Shown here one piece after another: positions 1-10,311 of a stretch of DNA of 64,000 nt. Source of the DNA: Gymnopilus junonius (Eukaryota > Basidiomycota > Agaricomycetes > Agaricales > Galerinaceae); NCBI GenBank assembly GCA_015501075.1, contig JADNYJ010000037.1, forward strand, positions 213,822 to 277,821. The letters run 5' to 3'. How positions within the stretch are numbered: position 1 is the first letter of the stretch; the number at the start of each line of letters is the position of its first letter. The notes under the pieces were generated by a model. That model was not told where the DNA came from. It saw only the letters and a list, made by a program, of their open reading frames with translations, and did not search any database. A program made the translations under genes and the position numbers.

Positions 1-359
1 TGTTGGTGGTTTCCGCCCTTTCTCACCTAGGAATGACTGGATGTTCTGCAGCACTTCCTGCTTCCAGGACTCTCAAGCGAAATTATCAGCTCTGGGATAA
101 CCTTTCGCTTCTGGACTGTTGTTAGTGAAGGGTATGCTTCGGCTTTCTGCAAGGCAAAGAGTAATTGCCATCCACCAAATGCTTTCACAAGAAATGCCAA
201 GTCTAATTCTTTTTCTGTCCAGCCTGAACGCGGTCTGAATGTCCCAGAAATTGCATCGGTAAGCTTCCTATGAATAGCCTCTATGCTTGCTCCATTTCAG
301 AGTGAGGTTGCTAGGATCCATGAAATGCCTCCAATTTTATGTTTTGAGAGCAGCATCAC
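1..359 (-). pseudogene. 3' part of zinc-finger host gene, split by retrotransposon
   Basis: This is the downstream half of the minus-strand gene whose upstream half lies at 9075-7876; the retrotransposon separates them. Read on the minus strand, the frame continues directly from the target-site duplication. It shows the family pattern of an NGASIEAI block, a DAISG.F.PR block, ELDLAFLVKAFGGWQLLFAL, and a PSL.T run. I recognise this layout from a large family of Agaricomycete proteins of unknown function that start with a zinc finger. An in-frame TGA (299-297) stands just before NGAS; CGA (Arg) there would fit a CpG transition. Near 80 the frame moves by one base, after which an E-V-L-Q-N-I-Q-S-F-L segment runs to a likely donor at about 26. 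The gene continues past the left edge. It is disrupted by the insertion and by these two lesions. Confidence 0.6.
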
Positions 360-364
360 CATGC
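360..364. repeat. Target-site duplication, left copy (catgc)
   Basis: The five bases before the first LTR are identical to those after the second LTR (7876-7880). Five-base duplications are usual for Ty3/gypsy integrases. Joining the flanks through one copy restores the host reading frame, which supports the boundaries. Confidence 0.93.
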
Positions 365-453
365 TGTTACGACTCTCTCTTCTATTATCTTATCGCACGC
401 CCTCTTTTCCTTTTCCTTATCATTTATCGAACGATTATATTTATATTTCCTTT

Positions 454-481
454 TGATCATCTTTGCTCGCAAAGATGATCA
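454..481. repeat. Perfect 12-bp hairpin in LTR
   Basis: tgatcatctttg, then a 4-base loop, then caaagatgatca. It lies upstream of the TATA box in U3, so it may act as DNA or as part of the 3' end of the element RNA. The 3' LTR has a related but imperfect version near 7508-7535, as does copy 2 near 52650-52677. Confidence 0.85.
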
Positions 482-518
482 TTTCTTTCTTACTGTATGA
501 CGGACAATCTTTCCCTTT

Positions 519-552
519 TGATCATCATCCCTTGCAGTCCCTATGATGATCA
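519..552. repeat. Second inverted repeat in LTR (tgatcatcat / atgatgatca)
   Basis: Ten-base arms separated by 14 bases, sharing the TGATCATC core of the hairpin 40 bases upstream. Repeated TGATCA cores in U3 could be a binding site for a dimeric regulator; that is inference. Confidence 0.65.
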
Positions 553-612
553 TCCCCTTCCGATTCCCCTTGTTTCATCACGTTTCATTATATTATTATC
601 AACCACAAATAC

Positions 613-620
613 TATATAAA
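613..620 (+). promoter_or_regulatory. TATA box of LTR promoter
   Basis: tatataaa, 32 bases before the start of the segment that is complementary to the primer-binding site. That is normal TATA-to-start spacing. The motif is also in the 3' LTR, and a partly decayed form lies near 52807 in copy 2. Confidence 0.7.
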
Positions 621-644
621 CAGTAGCTAGACTATGATGTACAT

Positions 645-656
645 TAGCTTGTTCTT
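645..656 (+). promoter_or_regulatory. Predicted RNA 5' end, self-primer segment
   Basis: tagcttgttctt is the exact reverse complement of 816-827, just inside the element after the 5' LTR. In Tf1 of fission yeast the first bases of the element RNA fold back on the primer-binding site and are cleaved to prime minus-strand DNA. The position relative to the TATA box fits the same arrangement here. Confidence 0.65.
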
Positions 657-815
657 GAGAATATACATCTCTTGTAACAACCGAGATGAACTTGAACCAC
701 TAAGGCATTCTTCAGTCGAAGACAATACCTTAGAGGACTTCATCGAACGACCTCTACGACTACTATGCCAGACCTTATCTTATCTGATTAGGTTCTGTCG
801 TCAACGTCGTAACAA

Positions 816-827
816 AAGAACAAGCTA
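816..827 (+). other. Primer-binding site, self-priming type
   Basis: aagaacaagcta begins one base after the LTR end. It does not start with TGG, as a site for a CCA-ended tRNA would. It is fully complementary to 645-656 over 12 bases, and the same pairing is present in copy 2 (53006-53017 with 52840-52851). Confidence 0.65.
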
Positions 828-1108
828 CTACCTCATTCAACGCTTCTGCCAGCAAGCGTTATCCGCCGACATTACGGCTCGAAGAAGAGGACGATTCGCC
901 GCTACTTTAGTGATGAGAATTCTCTGACCCGAACACCGACCGAACCTCTGATGCAGGCGTCCGACAATTTGAAACACCACCTGAAGGAGACGAACCTCCT
1001 CTAACCCGATCGACTTTCTTGGATCTACCGTCCAAGAACCCGGACAATAAGACCTGACTTTGAATCTTTGTTAGATACCCTACTTAGATCCAACCCGTCT
1101 TTTACCCA

Positions 1109-2146
1109 ATGAACGAACCTGAAATGCCCGGAGAATCCTCTGACGCTCCCCCTGCCGCCCCCACCTCTCCCACCGGAAAAGGAATAGGAATCATTCCTAC
1201 CCCCTTCTCTGGAGACCGTTCCAAGGTCAAAACCTTCATCCAAGACTTGGGTGATTATTTCGAATTAAATGGCGACATTTACAATACCGACGCCAAGAAA
1301 ATCGTATTTACCCTTGGACTTCTCAAAGGGGGAGAAGCAGAAGCCTGGAAGAAGGCTTTTAGAGAAGACCACACCACAGAGGTCAAAGACGCCACAGGCG
1401 TACCAACCGGAGCTATCACCAAGAACTATGGCTCCACCTTAGAATTTGAAAAGGCATTCAATGAAGCCTTCAAACTGACGAGACGAAGGACCAAGTGTTC
1501 TTCGAACTCCGAAACCTGAAGCAAGGAAAAGCTTCAGCCGCAGAGTTAAACACCAAGTTCAATGAACTGTGAAGACCGCCAAGATTCCCACTACCGGGAA
1601 TGAGAGCGTCTTAATCGACTACTACATGAACGCCTTGAACAACTGGCTTCAAGAAAAGATTATGGGACTCGACATCCTCCCAACCACACTCGCTGCCTGG
1701 CAGCGAAAGGCAGTCGAGTACGACACCCATCGAACAATTTAGCGCGCCTTTTGGGCAAGACCACCACCACCCAGGCACCGAACGAACGAAAGACTTGGTG
1801 GGCTAATATAGCCAGAGGAAACCCCACCCCGCACTACCATGCGGCGCCCCGAACGAACCACCAAGACCCGAACGCCATGGACATTGACAAGATCGATGTC
1901 AATGCCATGACCCAAGAAGAACGAAGCGAGCTCATGAGAAAGGGGCTCTGCTTCCGATGCAAGAAGCCTGGGCATGTCTCTAGAGACTGCCCCGAGAAAG
2001 GCAAGAACAGGAGGAACCCTCCACCGAAGAAGAACCCCCTCAAGGGAAGAGCGCTCCATGCGCACATCAGGTCCCTCATGCAGGACCTACTGAAGAAGAA
2101 ATGCGAAGAAGTGTACGAGATGGGAGACCAAGAGGGTTTTCAATAA
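1109..2146 (+). pseudogene. gag: gag (capsid and nucleocapsid), copy 1, frameshifted
   Basis: The likely start at 1109 opens with an acidic, Pro/Ser-rich stretch and then a Ty3-type capsid core (FSGDRSKVKTFIQDL, IVFTLGLLKGG, FEKAF). The frame breaks near 1490 and again near 1570; the same region in copy 2 reads through as one frame and shows these are small gaps. A CCHC zinc knuckle (CFRCKKPGHVSRDC, 1949-1990) follows, typical of nucleocapsid. Gag would form the virus-like particle and bind the RNA. As assembled it is broken into at least three frames. Confidence 0.85.
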
Positions 2147-2157
2147 GGAGATGCATG

Positions 2158-5100
2158 AGACCAATGTATGCAACTCCTTCTCTAGATATTTATTCTGTAG
2201 TCTCGGCTCGAATTGAAAATAAATCGCTCCAATTGCCCTTTTCATTCGAGACCGAGAACAGAACGAAAATCATTGGATCTGCTCTAGGAGACACTGGAGC
2301 AAAAGGGAAGTTCATCGACCAGAACTTCACAAAGAAACACAACCTGGTAACAAAGGCATTGGAAAATGAAATCCGAGTTTACAACATAGACGGAACCCCA
2401 AACAAAAAGGGAACCATCAAACGCTATGTCAGATCTAAAACTCGACATCGACGGACAACCCCGAACGGAACGATTACTGGTCACCGGCCTAGGAAAACAA
2501 AAAATCATTCTTGGTTTTCCCTGGTTCGAAGAAAACAACCCAGACATTAACTGGAAAAACGGACACGTCAAACTCAACAGGGAGATTAGTACTACTTCCC
2601 AAATAGAAGAGGTACCTGATGAGGAAATCCAACAAGTCAATCAATTGGATGACTCCTCGGACTTAATTATTTCCTTTTTAGGTAATGAACCCCTTCCGGA
2701 AACGAAGGAGATCTGGAACATCCTGAGGATGACAATGAAATTTGGATCAATGCGAAACTGACTTCCTCGCAAATCTTCGCTCAGAAGCATGACGTGAAGA
2801 AGGAAGAGAAGCCGCTCAAGGAAATGATCCCACAGGAATACCACGAATACCTGGACATCTTCGATAAGGACACCGCCAACCGATTCCCCGAATCTCGATC
2901 TTGGGACCATAAGATCGAACTCAAGGAAGGTTTTCTACCTAAAGTCTTTCAAGACGTATCCTCTGACGCCCTCCGAGGATACCGAATTGGACAAATTCCT
3001 GGAAGAAAACCTGAAGAAAGGATATATTCAACCGTCTAAATCGCCTATGGCTTCCCCCTTCTTTTTCCGTATCTAAAAAGGATGGGAAGCTTCGACCCTG
3101 CCAAGACTACCGGTACCTGAATGAATGGACTGTCAAGAATGCCTATCCCCTCCCTCTGATCCCCGAACTCATGGATAAACTCAAAGGAGCCAAGTATTTC
3201 ACTAAACTTGACGTCCGATGGGGCTATAACAACATTCGGATCAAGGACGGCGACCAATGGAAAGCGGCATTCAAAACGAACAAGGGACTATTTGAACCTA
3301 CGGTCATGTTTTTCGGCATGTGCAATTCCCCGGTGACTTTCCAGTCAATGATGGACTCGATGTTCAAAGACGTCGTCCATCAAGGTTTCGTCATCATTTA
3401 CATGGATGACATTCTTATCTTTCACAAAGATAAGAAGAAACTGGAACAGATAACGAAGGAAGTACTTCAAATACTCCAGGACAACGACTTGTATTTGAAA
3501 CCAGAAAAATGTGCATTCGCCCAAACGAAAATTGACTATCTTGGAATGATCATCCAAGAAGGAAAAATATCGATGGACCCTTCCAAACTCAGCGGTATAG
3601 CTGACTGGCCGAACCGAAGAACGTAAAACAGGTCCGATCCTTCCTAGGATTGGAAACTTTTACAGAAGATTTATTCGAAAATACTCGGAAATAGCCGCGC
3701 ACTTAACGAGCTGTTGAAAAAAGACCGCAGCTTCGAATGGAATGAAGACGCCAAGAAATCATTCGAACTGCTGAAACGGAAATTCACTGAAGAACCCGTC
3801 TTGACCATGCCGGACACTGCGAAACAATTCCAGATAGAATGCGACGCATCAAAATATGCATCTGGAGCAGTTTTGACACAACTCGACAGTAACGGAGACC
3901 GACACCCGGTGGCATTCATCTCGAAGACGTTCTCTCCCACTGAGAGAAACTATGAGATTTATGACAGAGAACTATTGGCATGATCCGATCCCTCAAAGAA
4001 TGGAGACACTACATTCAAGGATCGACATTCACAATGATCATCTATTCCGACCACAAGAATTTGACGTACTTTAGAAGTACTCAAAAACTGAATAGACGCA
4101 AGCAAGATGGTCTCTATTCCTCTCGGAATATGATATACAACTGGTCCACCTCCCGGAAGCAAAATGGTTCAATCGGACGCCCTCTCGCGAAGACCGGACA
4201 TGATCCCGATGAGGATCATGACAATGAAGACAAGATTCTCCTTCCGGAGAGTCTATTTATAAATTTGATTGACGCTGATCTCCAAATGGAAATCGCCCAA
4301 TCCAGGAAACAGGACAAAGACGTAGTGGACACATTAAAACTTCTCACTCAAGAAGGACCTCGAAGTCTTGCAAAAGACTTAGATGACTGGGAAACAATGC
4401 AGATGGAAGGCATCGGTGAACTGATCTTCTACAAGAAGAAGAACTACATTCCCGACAACCAGGAACTACGCAGGAAAATCGTCGCAATGTACCACGACTC
4501 GGTCACCGCAGGACACCCCGGAGAACTGGAAACGTACAACGCTGTACGACAACTGTACTGGTGGCCCGGAATGCGAACGTTCATCAAAAATTATGTCAAA
4601 GGGTGCGGACAATGCCAACAATTCAAGATCAACCGAAACCCGGCGAATCCCTCTTTACACCCGATCGAAGGAGCCAAATCCATGAGACCATTCGCACAAT
4701 GCTCCATGGACATGATCACGGACCTCCCAGCATTGACGGATTCGATCTTTATTGATCGTGGTCGATCACGGACTTACAAAAGGGGTAATTATCATGCCTT
4801 GCTCGAAAACTCTTTCGCAAGAAGGAGTGGCATTGCTCCTCCAGGACAACCTATTCAAACGATTTGGCCTACCGGACAGCATTATTTCCGATAGAGGACC
4901 CCAATTCACCGCTAGAACATTCCAAGAACTGCTCAAACTTCTTGGAATCAAGTCGAAACTGTCAACGGCATATCATCCCCAGTCAGATGGTACCACGGAA
5001 CGATTCAATCAGGAAATAGAAGCGTATCTCGCTATCTATTGCTCCTCAAACCCGACTACCTGGAAACAACATGTTGGCACCCTGGAATTCGTCCATAATG

Positions 5101-5760
5101 ATCGGAGACATGCTGACAGGCAAAGGACCCCATTCGAACTCATGTTTGGAATAATCCTGTCGCAATTCCCACCACTTTTGAAAACACGAAGTTTCCCTCT
5201 GTAGAGAGAAACTAAAGAACCTCATCTCAGACAGGAAAGAAGCCTCGCCGTGCACGAACTGGCTAGAGCAAGAATGGCTGATCGACGAAAGTCCAACTTT
5301 ACACCATTCAAAGAAGGACAAAAGGTATGGCTGGACTCCAGGAACCTGAAGACACGGTACAATAAGAAACTGGCACCGAGAAGAGAAGGACCGTTAAGAT
5401 CAAACGCGTCCTAGGACCTCTCACGTATCAGCTACAACTGCCAAAGACATGGAAAATTCATGACATCTTCCATGCAACATTGCTGATGCCCTACACGGAA
5501 ACACTGGTTCATGGCCGGAACTTCACACAACCACCCCCTGAAACGATTGATGGAGAATCCGAATATGAAATTGAAACGATTCTTAACCATCGAAAGTACA
5601 GAAATGGACGATATCAATACTATGTCAATGGGCCAGTTATCCGATAACCAAGCTTGTGGGAACCCGGATCAAATCTCGCCAACGCACCGGAAAACTTGAA
5701 GAATACCAACGTCTTCACTCGCTTCCACCATACCAACCATGAACTCAAATGCCGCGTCCC
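2158..5760 (+). pseudogene. pol: pol (protease, RT, RNase H, integrase, chromodomain), copy 1, frameshifted
   Basis: Domains in order: aspartic protease with a DTGAKGKF active site near 2290; reverse transcriptase with YMDD at 3399-3410; RNase H beginning FQIECDASKYASGAVL near 3826; integrase with an HHCC zinc site (4494-4620) and D,D,E core (SMDMITDLP near 4704, SDRGPQF near 4887, TTERFNQE near 4993). It ends with a chromodomain (5555-5715; EYEIETILNHRK, YQYYV, WEPGSNL). Fungal integrase chromodomains bind modified histone H3 and steer insertion. The reading frame is broken many times, mostly by single missing bases relative to copy 2 (for example near 3070, 3655 and 3979). The start is arbitrary because gag-pol fusion cannot be judged in this state. 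Confidence 0.9.
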
Positions 5761-6176
5761 CTTCTTATTACAACAACGTTCATGGCGACCTTTTCACTGT
5801 AAACCTGAACACAGCGCCCTCTCTCACCAGAATGATACGTTCACAGTCGACACCCTCACCTTCCCGAAACCACCACCCACACCCGAACAGATGAAGATTA
5901 CTATTGGGAATGGAAGTTCACACAAGAACCTCCCGCACCGATACCCAATAATATAACCTGGAAAAGCGAACAAGAATGGAATGCCATCATGACCACCAGA
6001 ATGATCGATCAAGAAACGACAGATGGGAAGCTGAAACAATCACCCCTGCTAAGGAGAAAGCCTCAAGGTGCCTGATCAGGAAACTGCAGACGGTCCTTGA
6101 AGAGTACTTGGAATACCTATAAAAGGTAAACCAACCCATCCAGTACTCCTCAGTCTTTTTATCATCGCCTACCACA

Positions 6177-7383
6177 ATGCCTCGTCTTTCTTCTCGAACC
6201 CGCGCTGCTGCCTCCGCTTCCAACTCATCTCCCTCAGCAATACGCACTCGCTTGGCCCAAGCAAACACACCTTCGCCTGAACCAACCCCCGCCCCTTCAT
6301 CCTCTTGTGCTAGAACTGAAGTCCGTCTTTCTCAGACGGACTCCTCCTCTGACTCGCCTGACCCGAACGACGCCCCTCTACAAGGTACCCCCCTCCGATC
6401 CCTACGGTACATGCCCCCCTCCGTTCAGTTGAGGACTTCCTCAACTTACTCGACTTCGTCGATTTCCAACAGCTAACCCATAAGGAACTCGAACAGTTCC
6501 TGAACCACCCCCGCCGCTACTCCACTGCCCTCGAGGTCCTTCAAAACGATCCCTTCCTTAGGGATACCCTCCGGCAATTCAAACACGAAACAGACCGCAC
6601 CGCACGCCACCGCGAAGTAGTGAAGGCATCTCGAACTAAGTCACTACAACTGTTCGAGACCCTCATGCGCTTCCGACTCGAAAGAGTCATCAACCCCCTC
6701 CTCGTCAGTAGCAGACGACGAGGAGAACGTCCTCCCACCACGACATCTGCTATTAGGTCCAAAGAGGAACCCTTCCTCCCTCCTTCCTCTTATAATGTCA
6801 CCCCACAGACCCATCCGCCCGTTCCTCCTCGCGATGAACGATTCGTCAACACCGTCTACGTCGACGACCGCTCCCCAGGACCCTTTCCGGCATGCTCCCA
6901 TGCACCACCCCCAACCACGCCGCCCATCACCACCCCCGAAGACACCCACTCGCTACCATGCAGACGACCTCTGCCCAGAACGCCGCCCGTAATGACCCTC
7001 CTGCCTACGCCCTACCTCCTCCGATACCACCCCGACCCCAGACTCCCTTCCGACCCGCTCGTACCCCGACGAACCCCCGACCAAGTCCTCGACGACGCTG
7101 CTTCATTTGCAGCAGCGCGAATCACTGGCAGGCCGACTGCTGCAGCTACCGCTGCCGTCACTGCCGCCAGTACCATCCGGGCCACAACTTGATCGATTGT
7201 AGTTGACGACCGATCCGACGAAGTGACGGGGAGTTCGTAGGATATGCCTATGAGTTCACAGAAGAGCAACTGGTGAATGTTGATGACATCGACAACTCGC
7301 CAAATGACTGGTACGACGCAGCGCACGACTCCTGGCAGGGAGAAGAGGCGGAAAACAACATGACCAGCGAGCCTCATTATTGA
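6177..7383 (+). pseudogene. Third ORF (3' gag-like, tandem zinc knuckles)
   Basis: An ATG at 6177 opens a Ser/Pro/Ala-rich N-terminus (MPRLSSRTRAAAS), then a charged helical centre (near 6430-6700), a long Pro-rich stretch, and two zinc knuckles near 7100-7200. The first is C-x2-C-x4-H-x4-C (CFICSSANHWQADC); the second is C-x2-C-x6-H-x4-C. An acidic tail ends at 7383, only 20 bases before the polypurine run, so the ORF fills the space to the 3' LTR. Frame breaks near 6400, 7000 and 7205 split it. It is not gag of this element, which lies at 1109-2146. The knuckles suggest nucleic-acid binding. Similar extra ORFs exist in other basidiomycete elements as far as I know; the function is unknown. 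Confidence 0.65.
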
Positions 7384-7415
7384 AGCCAGGGGCTTCAATT
7401 CTTAGTAGGGGGTAA

Positions 7416-7875
7416 TGTTACGACTCTCTCTTCTATTATCTTATCGTGCGCCCCTCATTTTCCTTTCCTTATCATTTATCGAATGATTACTATTTATAGT
7501 TTCTTTATGATCATCTTTGCTCGCGAGATGATCATTCTCTCTCTTACTTGTATGAGGACAATCTTCCCTTTTCTGATCATCATCCCTTCCGCAGTACCCT
7601 ATGATGATCATCCCCTTCCGATTCCCCTTGTTTCATCACCGTTTCATTATATTATTATCAACCACAAATAACTATATAAACAGTAGCTAGACTATGATGT
7701 ACATTAGCTTGTTCTTGAGAAATATACATCTCTTGTAACAACCGAGATGAACTTGAACCACTAAGGCATTCTTCAGTTGAAGACAATACCTTAGAGGACT
7801 TCATCGAACGACCTCTATGACTACTACGCCAGACCTTATCTTATCTGATTAGGTTCTGTCGTCAACGTCGTAACA
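7416..7875 (+). repeat. 3' LTR of copy 1
   Basis: A 460-bp repeat preceded by a polypurine run and followed by the right target duplication. It is longer than the 5' LTR by ten single bases and looks like the better preserved copy. Confidence 0.95.
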
Positions 7876-7880
7876 CATGC
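7876..7880. repeat. Target-site duplication, right copy (catgc)
   Basis: Identical to 360-364; both belong to one ATG-GC motif of the interrupted exon. Confidence 0.93.
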
Positions 7881-9075
7881 GTTTATAGTCATTGAGTCTT
7901 TTCTCAAATTGGCTGATTTTCCGCTTGTAATTCATGATCTGAAACAGAAATTAAGCATAGAAAGGAATATAGAATAAACTATTCCACCTGTAATTTCATT
8001 GCATTATTTTTTTTTTCATATGTGATGAGTGCCATTTTTAGCTGCCTGAAATTACGATAGACATATGGTGTTCCGGGGATAGCATTATCTGTAGTCGCAT
8101 GAGACATAAATCTCCGTAGCTGTTTAGAGCTAAGCAATGCATTGCAGGCATCACAGATCAAGCTTTCAAGATTGACAGGCATCTCCAAAAAAATTCTGCA
8201 CAACTTTGAACGAAGTGTAATCCACTTCGAATCTTCAGAAAAGCCAATTGGTTTCCATGTGATGTCCTCGCTATCATGCTGCTGCCAGGCATAGGTTTCC
8301 CATAGTGAACCTGCTATCCACTGCACGGGTTGGCCTTGGCATCGACCTTTCTGTTCTTCAGCATTTTCTGGATCTTCAAGCTCTGTATCAAAATCTGGGT
8401 CATCCAAGGGATTTACGTCTTTATCTCCCATCTGATTTTTAGGCTCTATATGAGGTAACTCTGACAAGTCAAAATTCGAAGCATCTAAGCGCTCAAGGTC
8501 CAAGATACCCTGCTGATCATTAGTATCCGATGATCTGAGATTGACGCGCGAGGCACGTGGAGTTAAGTCCAATGCACTGCTCGCATGCTGCCTCGCATCT
8601 GGAGTTTTGTCCCACTGTGCGACTGCAGAAGGAAAGATTTGACCTAGAGTAGAAGTCTGATTGCTATACCAAAATTGAATGAGAATACGGTGTGCTCACT
8701 ACTCAAAGAAGCACCTTGTTGCATTGCAATGCTGGCAGGCTCTCCAAATCCAGCAACACCAATAGCAACCTTTTCTTGATTTAGCAAATGATCTCTTTCC
8801 CTTCTTCTTTGCTCTTTCCGGCATTCCTTACTTCCTCTATGTCGACGGAGTGATGCTGGCGAGCGCATCTGAGCACTGGCTTGCTTGAGCATGAAAAATA
8901 ATCGACAGAGATCACACATCACAAGCTCAGTATTGGTGCCCACTTCTTCATAGATATAAAATGATCGACTAGCACCGTTGTTGTCTTGATATGAAATAGT
9001 TTCGACAGGACTCTTCAGGATAGCATTACGCTGGGCCGGTTGTCGAGGCATTGCGGAAAGAGGGTGGGAAGCCAA
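7876..9075 (-). pseudogene. 5' part of zinc-finger host gene, split by retrotransposon
   Basis: Three exons on the minus strand: 9075-8670, 8622-7988 and 7938-7876, with introns of 47 and 49 nt ending in TGCAG and TTCAG. The start is the first ATG of the open frame at 9075. Exon 1 has a BED/C2HC-like finger (CDLCRLFF, then SLRRHRGSKEC) followed by a basic stretch. Exon 2 is acidic, then has a segment with paired cysteines (LICDACNALL). Exon 3 carries a Lys-rich helix ending L-N-D-Y-K-R, where the element entered; the frame resumes at 359. The finger suggests DNA binding, perhaps a domesticated or transposon-related gene; no function can be given. Expression of the N-terminal part alone is possible. 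Confidence 0.6.
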
Positions 9076-9330
9076 ATTTCTTCATCGAACTCAAGCAATG
9101 GGCACTATGAGAATAATATATTTATAAAACTATCAACATGGGAGCGATGTATCGAAAAAGCACAGAGAGCAGGAGCAGGACGAAAATATATGATCTATGT
9201 ACACGACCGTGTTCTATAATTATGCATGTTCCCCTTCCCGATATAGGGATCTCGTGACTGGGACCCCAAGTGAAAGGATCGGAACATAAGGGGGGGGGTT
9301 AGTGTCTCGGACTTTTGCAGGCGACACCCC

Positions 9331-9882
9331 TTGGTAAAACCATCACAGAACATCATGCCACCCGTGGCCGTCACCATCGAATTCCCACCTTGTCACCGGG
9401 CAAAATCTTCTCCTGCTCAATGGGATGCTGACTTTGAAAGTCTTTTCCGCAGAAGGACCATTCTCACCACTGCCAAAGGCTATTTTGATGCCTGCGTCTT
9501 CGAGGAGCGCCATGCGCATGCCATCACCACCAGGAAAAACTAGATGAATATAGGCCTACAAAGAGCGGACGGCGAACAAGGTCAATGCTTGCTATGGCTG
9601 CGGAAAGACGTCCGAGAAACGAGACGGTCTCAAGAAGTGCGCTGCTTGCTGGAAGATCAATCGCGAGGTCCTGTATTGTTCCAGGTACGCCGTCAGCTTA
9701 TAACCTTGACCTGAGCCATACTTATTCTCCTCGTTAGGGAATGTCAAGTAGCGAACTGGAAAGCGGAGCATAAGCTGATGTGCGGCAAACCCTTGGATTT
9801 TGACACAGCTGCTATGCTTTCCACAATCGTCCCGAAAATCAAAAGCCCATCTGGCTTCCCACCCAGTGTTGTAAAATCATGA
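9331..9882 (+). CDS. Short MYND zinc-finger protein, probably truncated
   Basis: Proposed exons are 9331-9494, 9554-9684 and 9738-9882, all in phase. Exons 2 and 3 encode a MYND finger: C-x2-C (CYGCGK), a second pair (KKCAAC), then YCSRECQ, W and H before a final C. MYND fingers bind short proline-rich peptides. Agaricomycete genomes have many larger MYND proteins in which this finger precedes a conserved P-x-x-GF-x-RSPAL segment. Here only a weak match (SPSGFPPS) is left before TGA at 9880-9882, so the gene looks like a truncated family member. The first intron is inferred from phase only. Confidence 0.5.
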
Positions 9883-10311
9883 CTTGGCCATCACGGTTGA
9901 ATCATGACTAGATGACTTATTCATGACTCGTTCATGGCTTGTGATGATTGATGGCAGCCTTGTATGGTAGTAGTCATCATTGATGGATCACTGCTTTTTA
10001 TTTCTAGCTATTCACGTTGTTTGATTTGCTGACTGTATTGTGCCAGGATGTTAGCTTATGTTGATATGGAAAAAGACGGTCCAGATTAGGTCTTGCTCCT
10101 CTCTTGTTAGTGTCCGGCTGATCATTTGAAATCATTTCTGCTGCCCATCGTTATATTCATTTGTTCCAATTCATTTAATGTAAAAAGCTAGGTACACGAG
10201 GAACACGACAGGCGTGACGCATTCTATAGCATCAGGGACATCAGCCAACGACAATACATGAGAAAAAAAGACTCACCAGAACATTGTTTAATAAATACCA
10301 CAAATAAGTTA
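9883..10311. other. Intergenic, no gene seen
   Basis: No gene is recognised. The first 80 bases have several spaced copies of tcatgact and close variants (9877-9945), which may be remnants of a small repeat. Confidence 0.4.

Larger units (their letters stand above)
365..814 (+). repeat. 5' LTR of copy 1
   Basis: A 450-bp repeat matching 7416-7875 with roughly 94% identity by eye. Most differences are single-base gaps, usually missing here. It starts TGTTACG and ends with the inverted CGTAACA. It holds a TATA box, two hairpin-capable inverted repeats (454-481 and 519-552) and a predicted RNA start near 645. Confidence 0.95.
365..7875 (+). mobile_element. Full-length Ty3/gypsy chromodomain LTR retrotransposon, copy 1
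   Basis: A 7.5-kb element bounded by LTRs starting TGTTACG and ending CGTAACA, with a perfect 5-bp target duplication. The order gag, protease, reverse transcriptase, RNase H, integrase, chromodomain is that of the chromodomain branch of Ty3/gypsy. A third ORF fills most of the 1.7 kb between the chromodomain and the 3' LTR. A purine run (agtaggggg, 7404-7412) sits just before the 3' LTR and is the expected plus-strand primer. The primer-binding region (816-827) is complementary to the predicted RNA 5' end, not to an obvious tRNA. The coding part has many one-base frame breaks, so as assembled the copy cannot make its own proteins. A second copy starts at 52562. Confidence 0.95.

Noticed and set aside
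8644..8670. A 26-nt intron in the zinc-finger gene
   Set aside because: An AG at 8644 would give a 26-nt intron, too short for this genome. The AG at 8623 gives 47 nt, keeps the frame and has a better pyrimidine tract.
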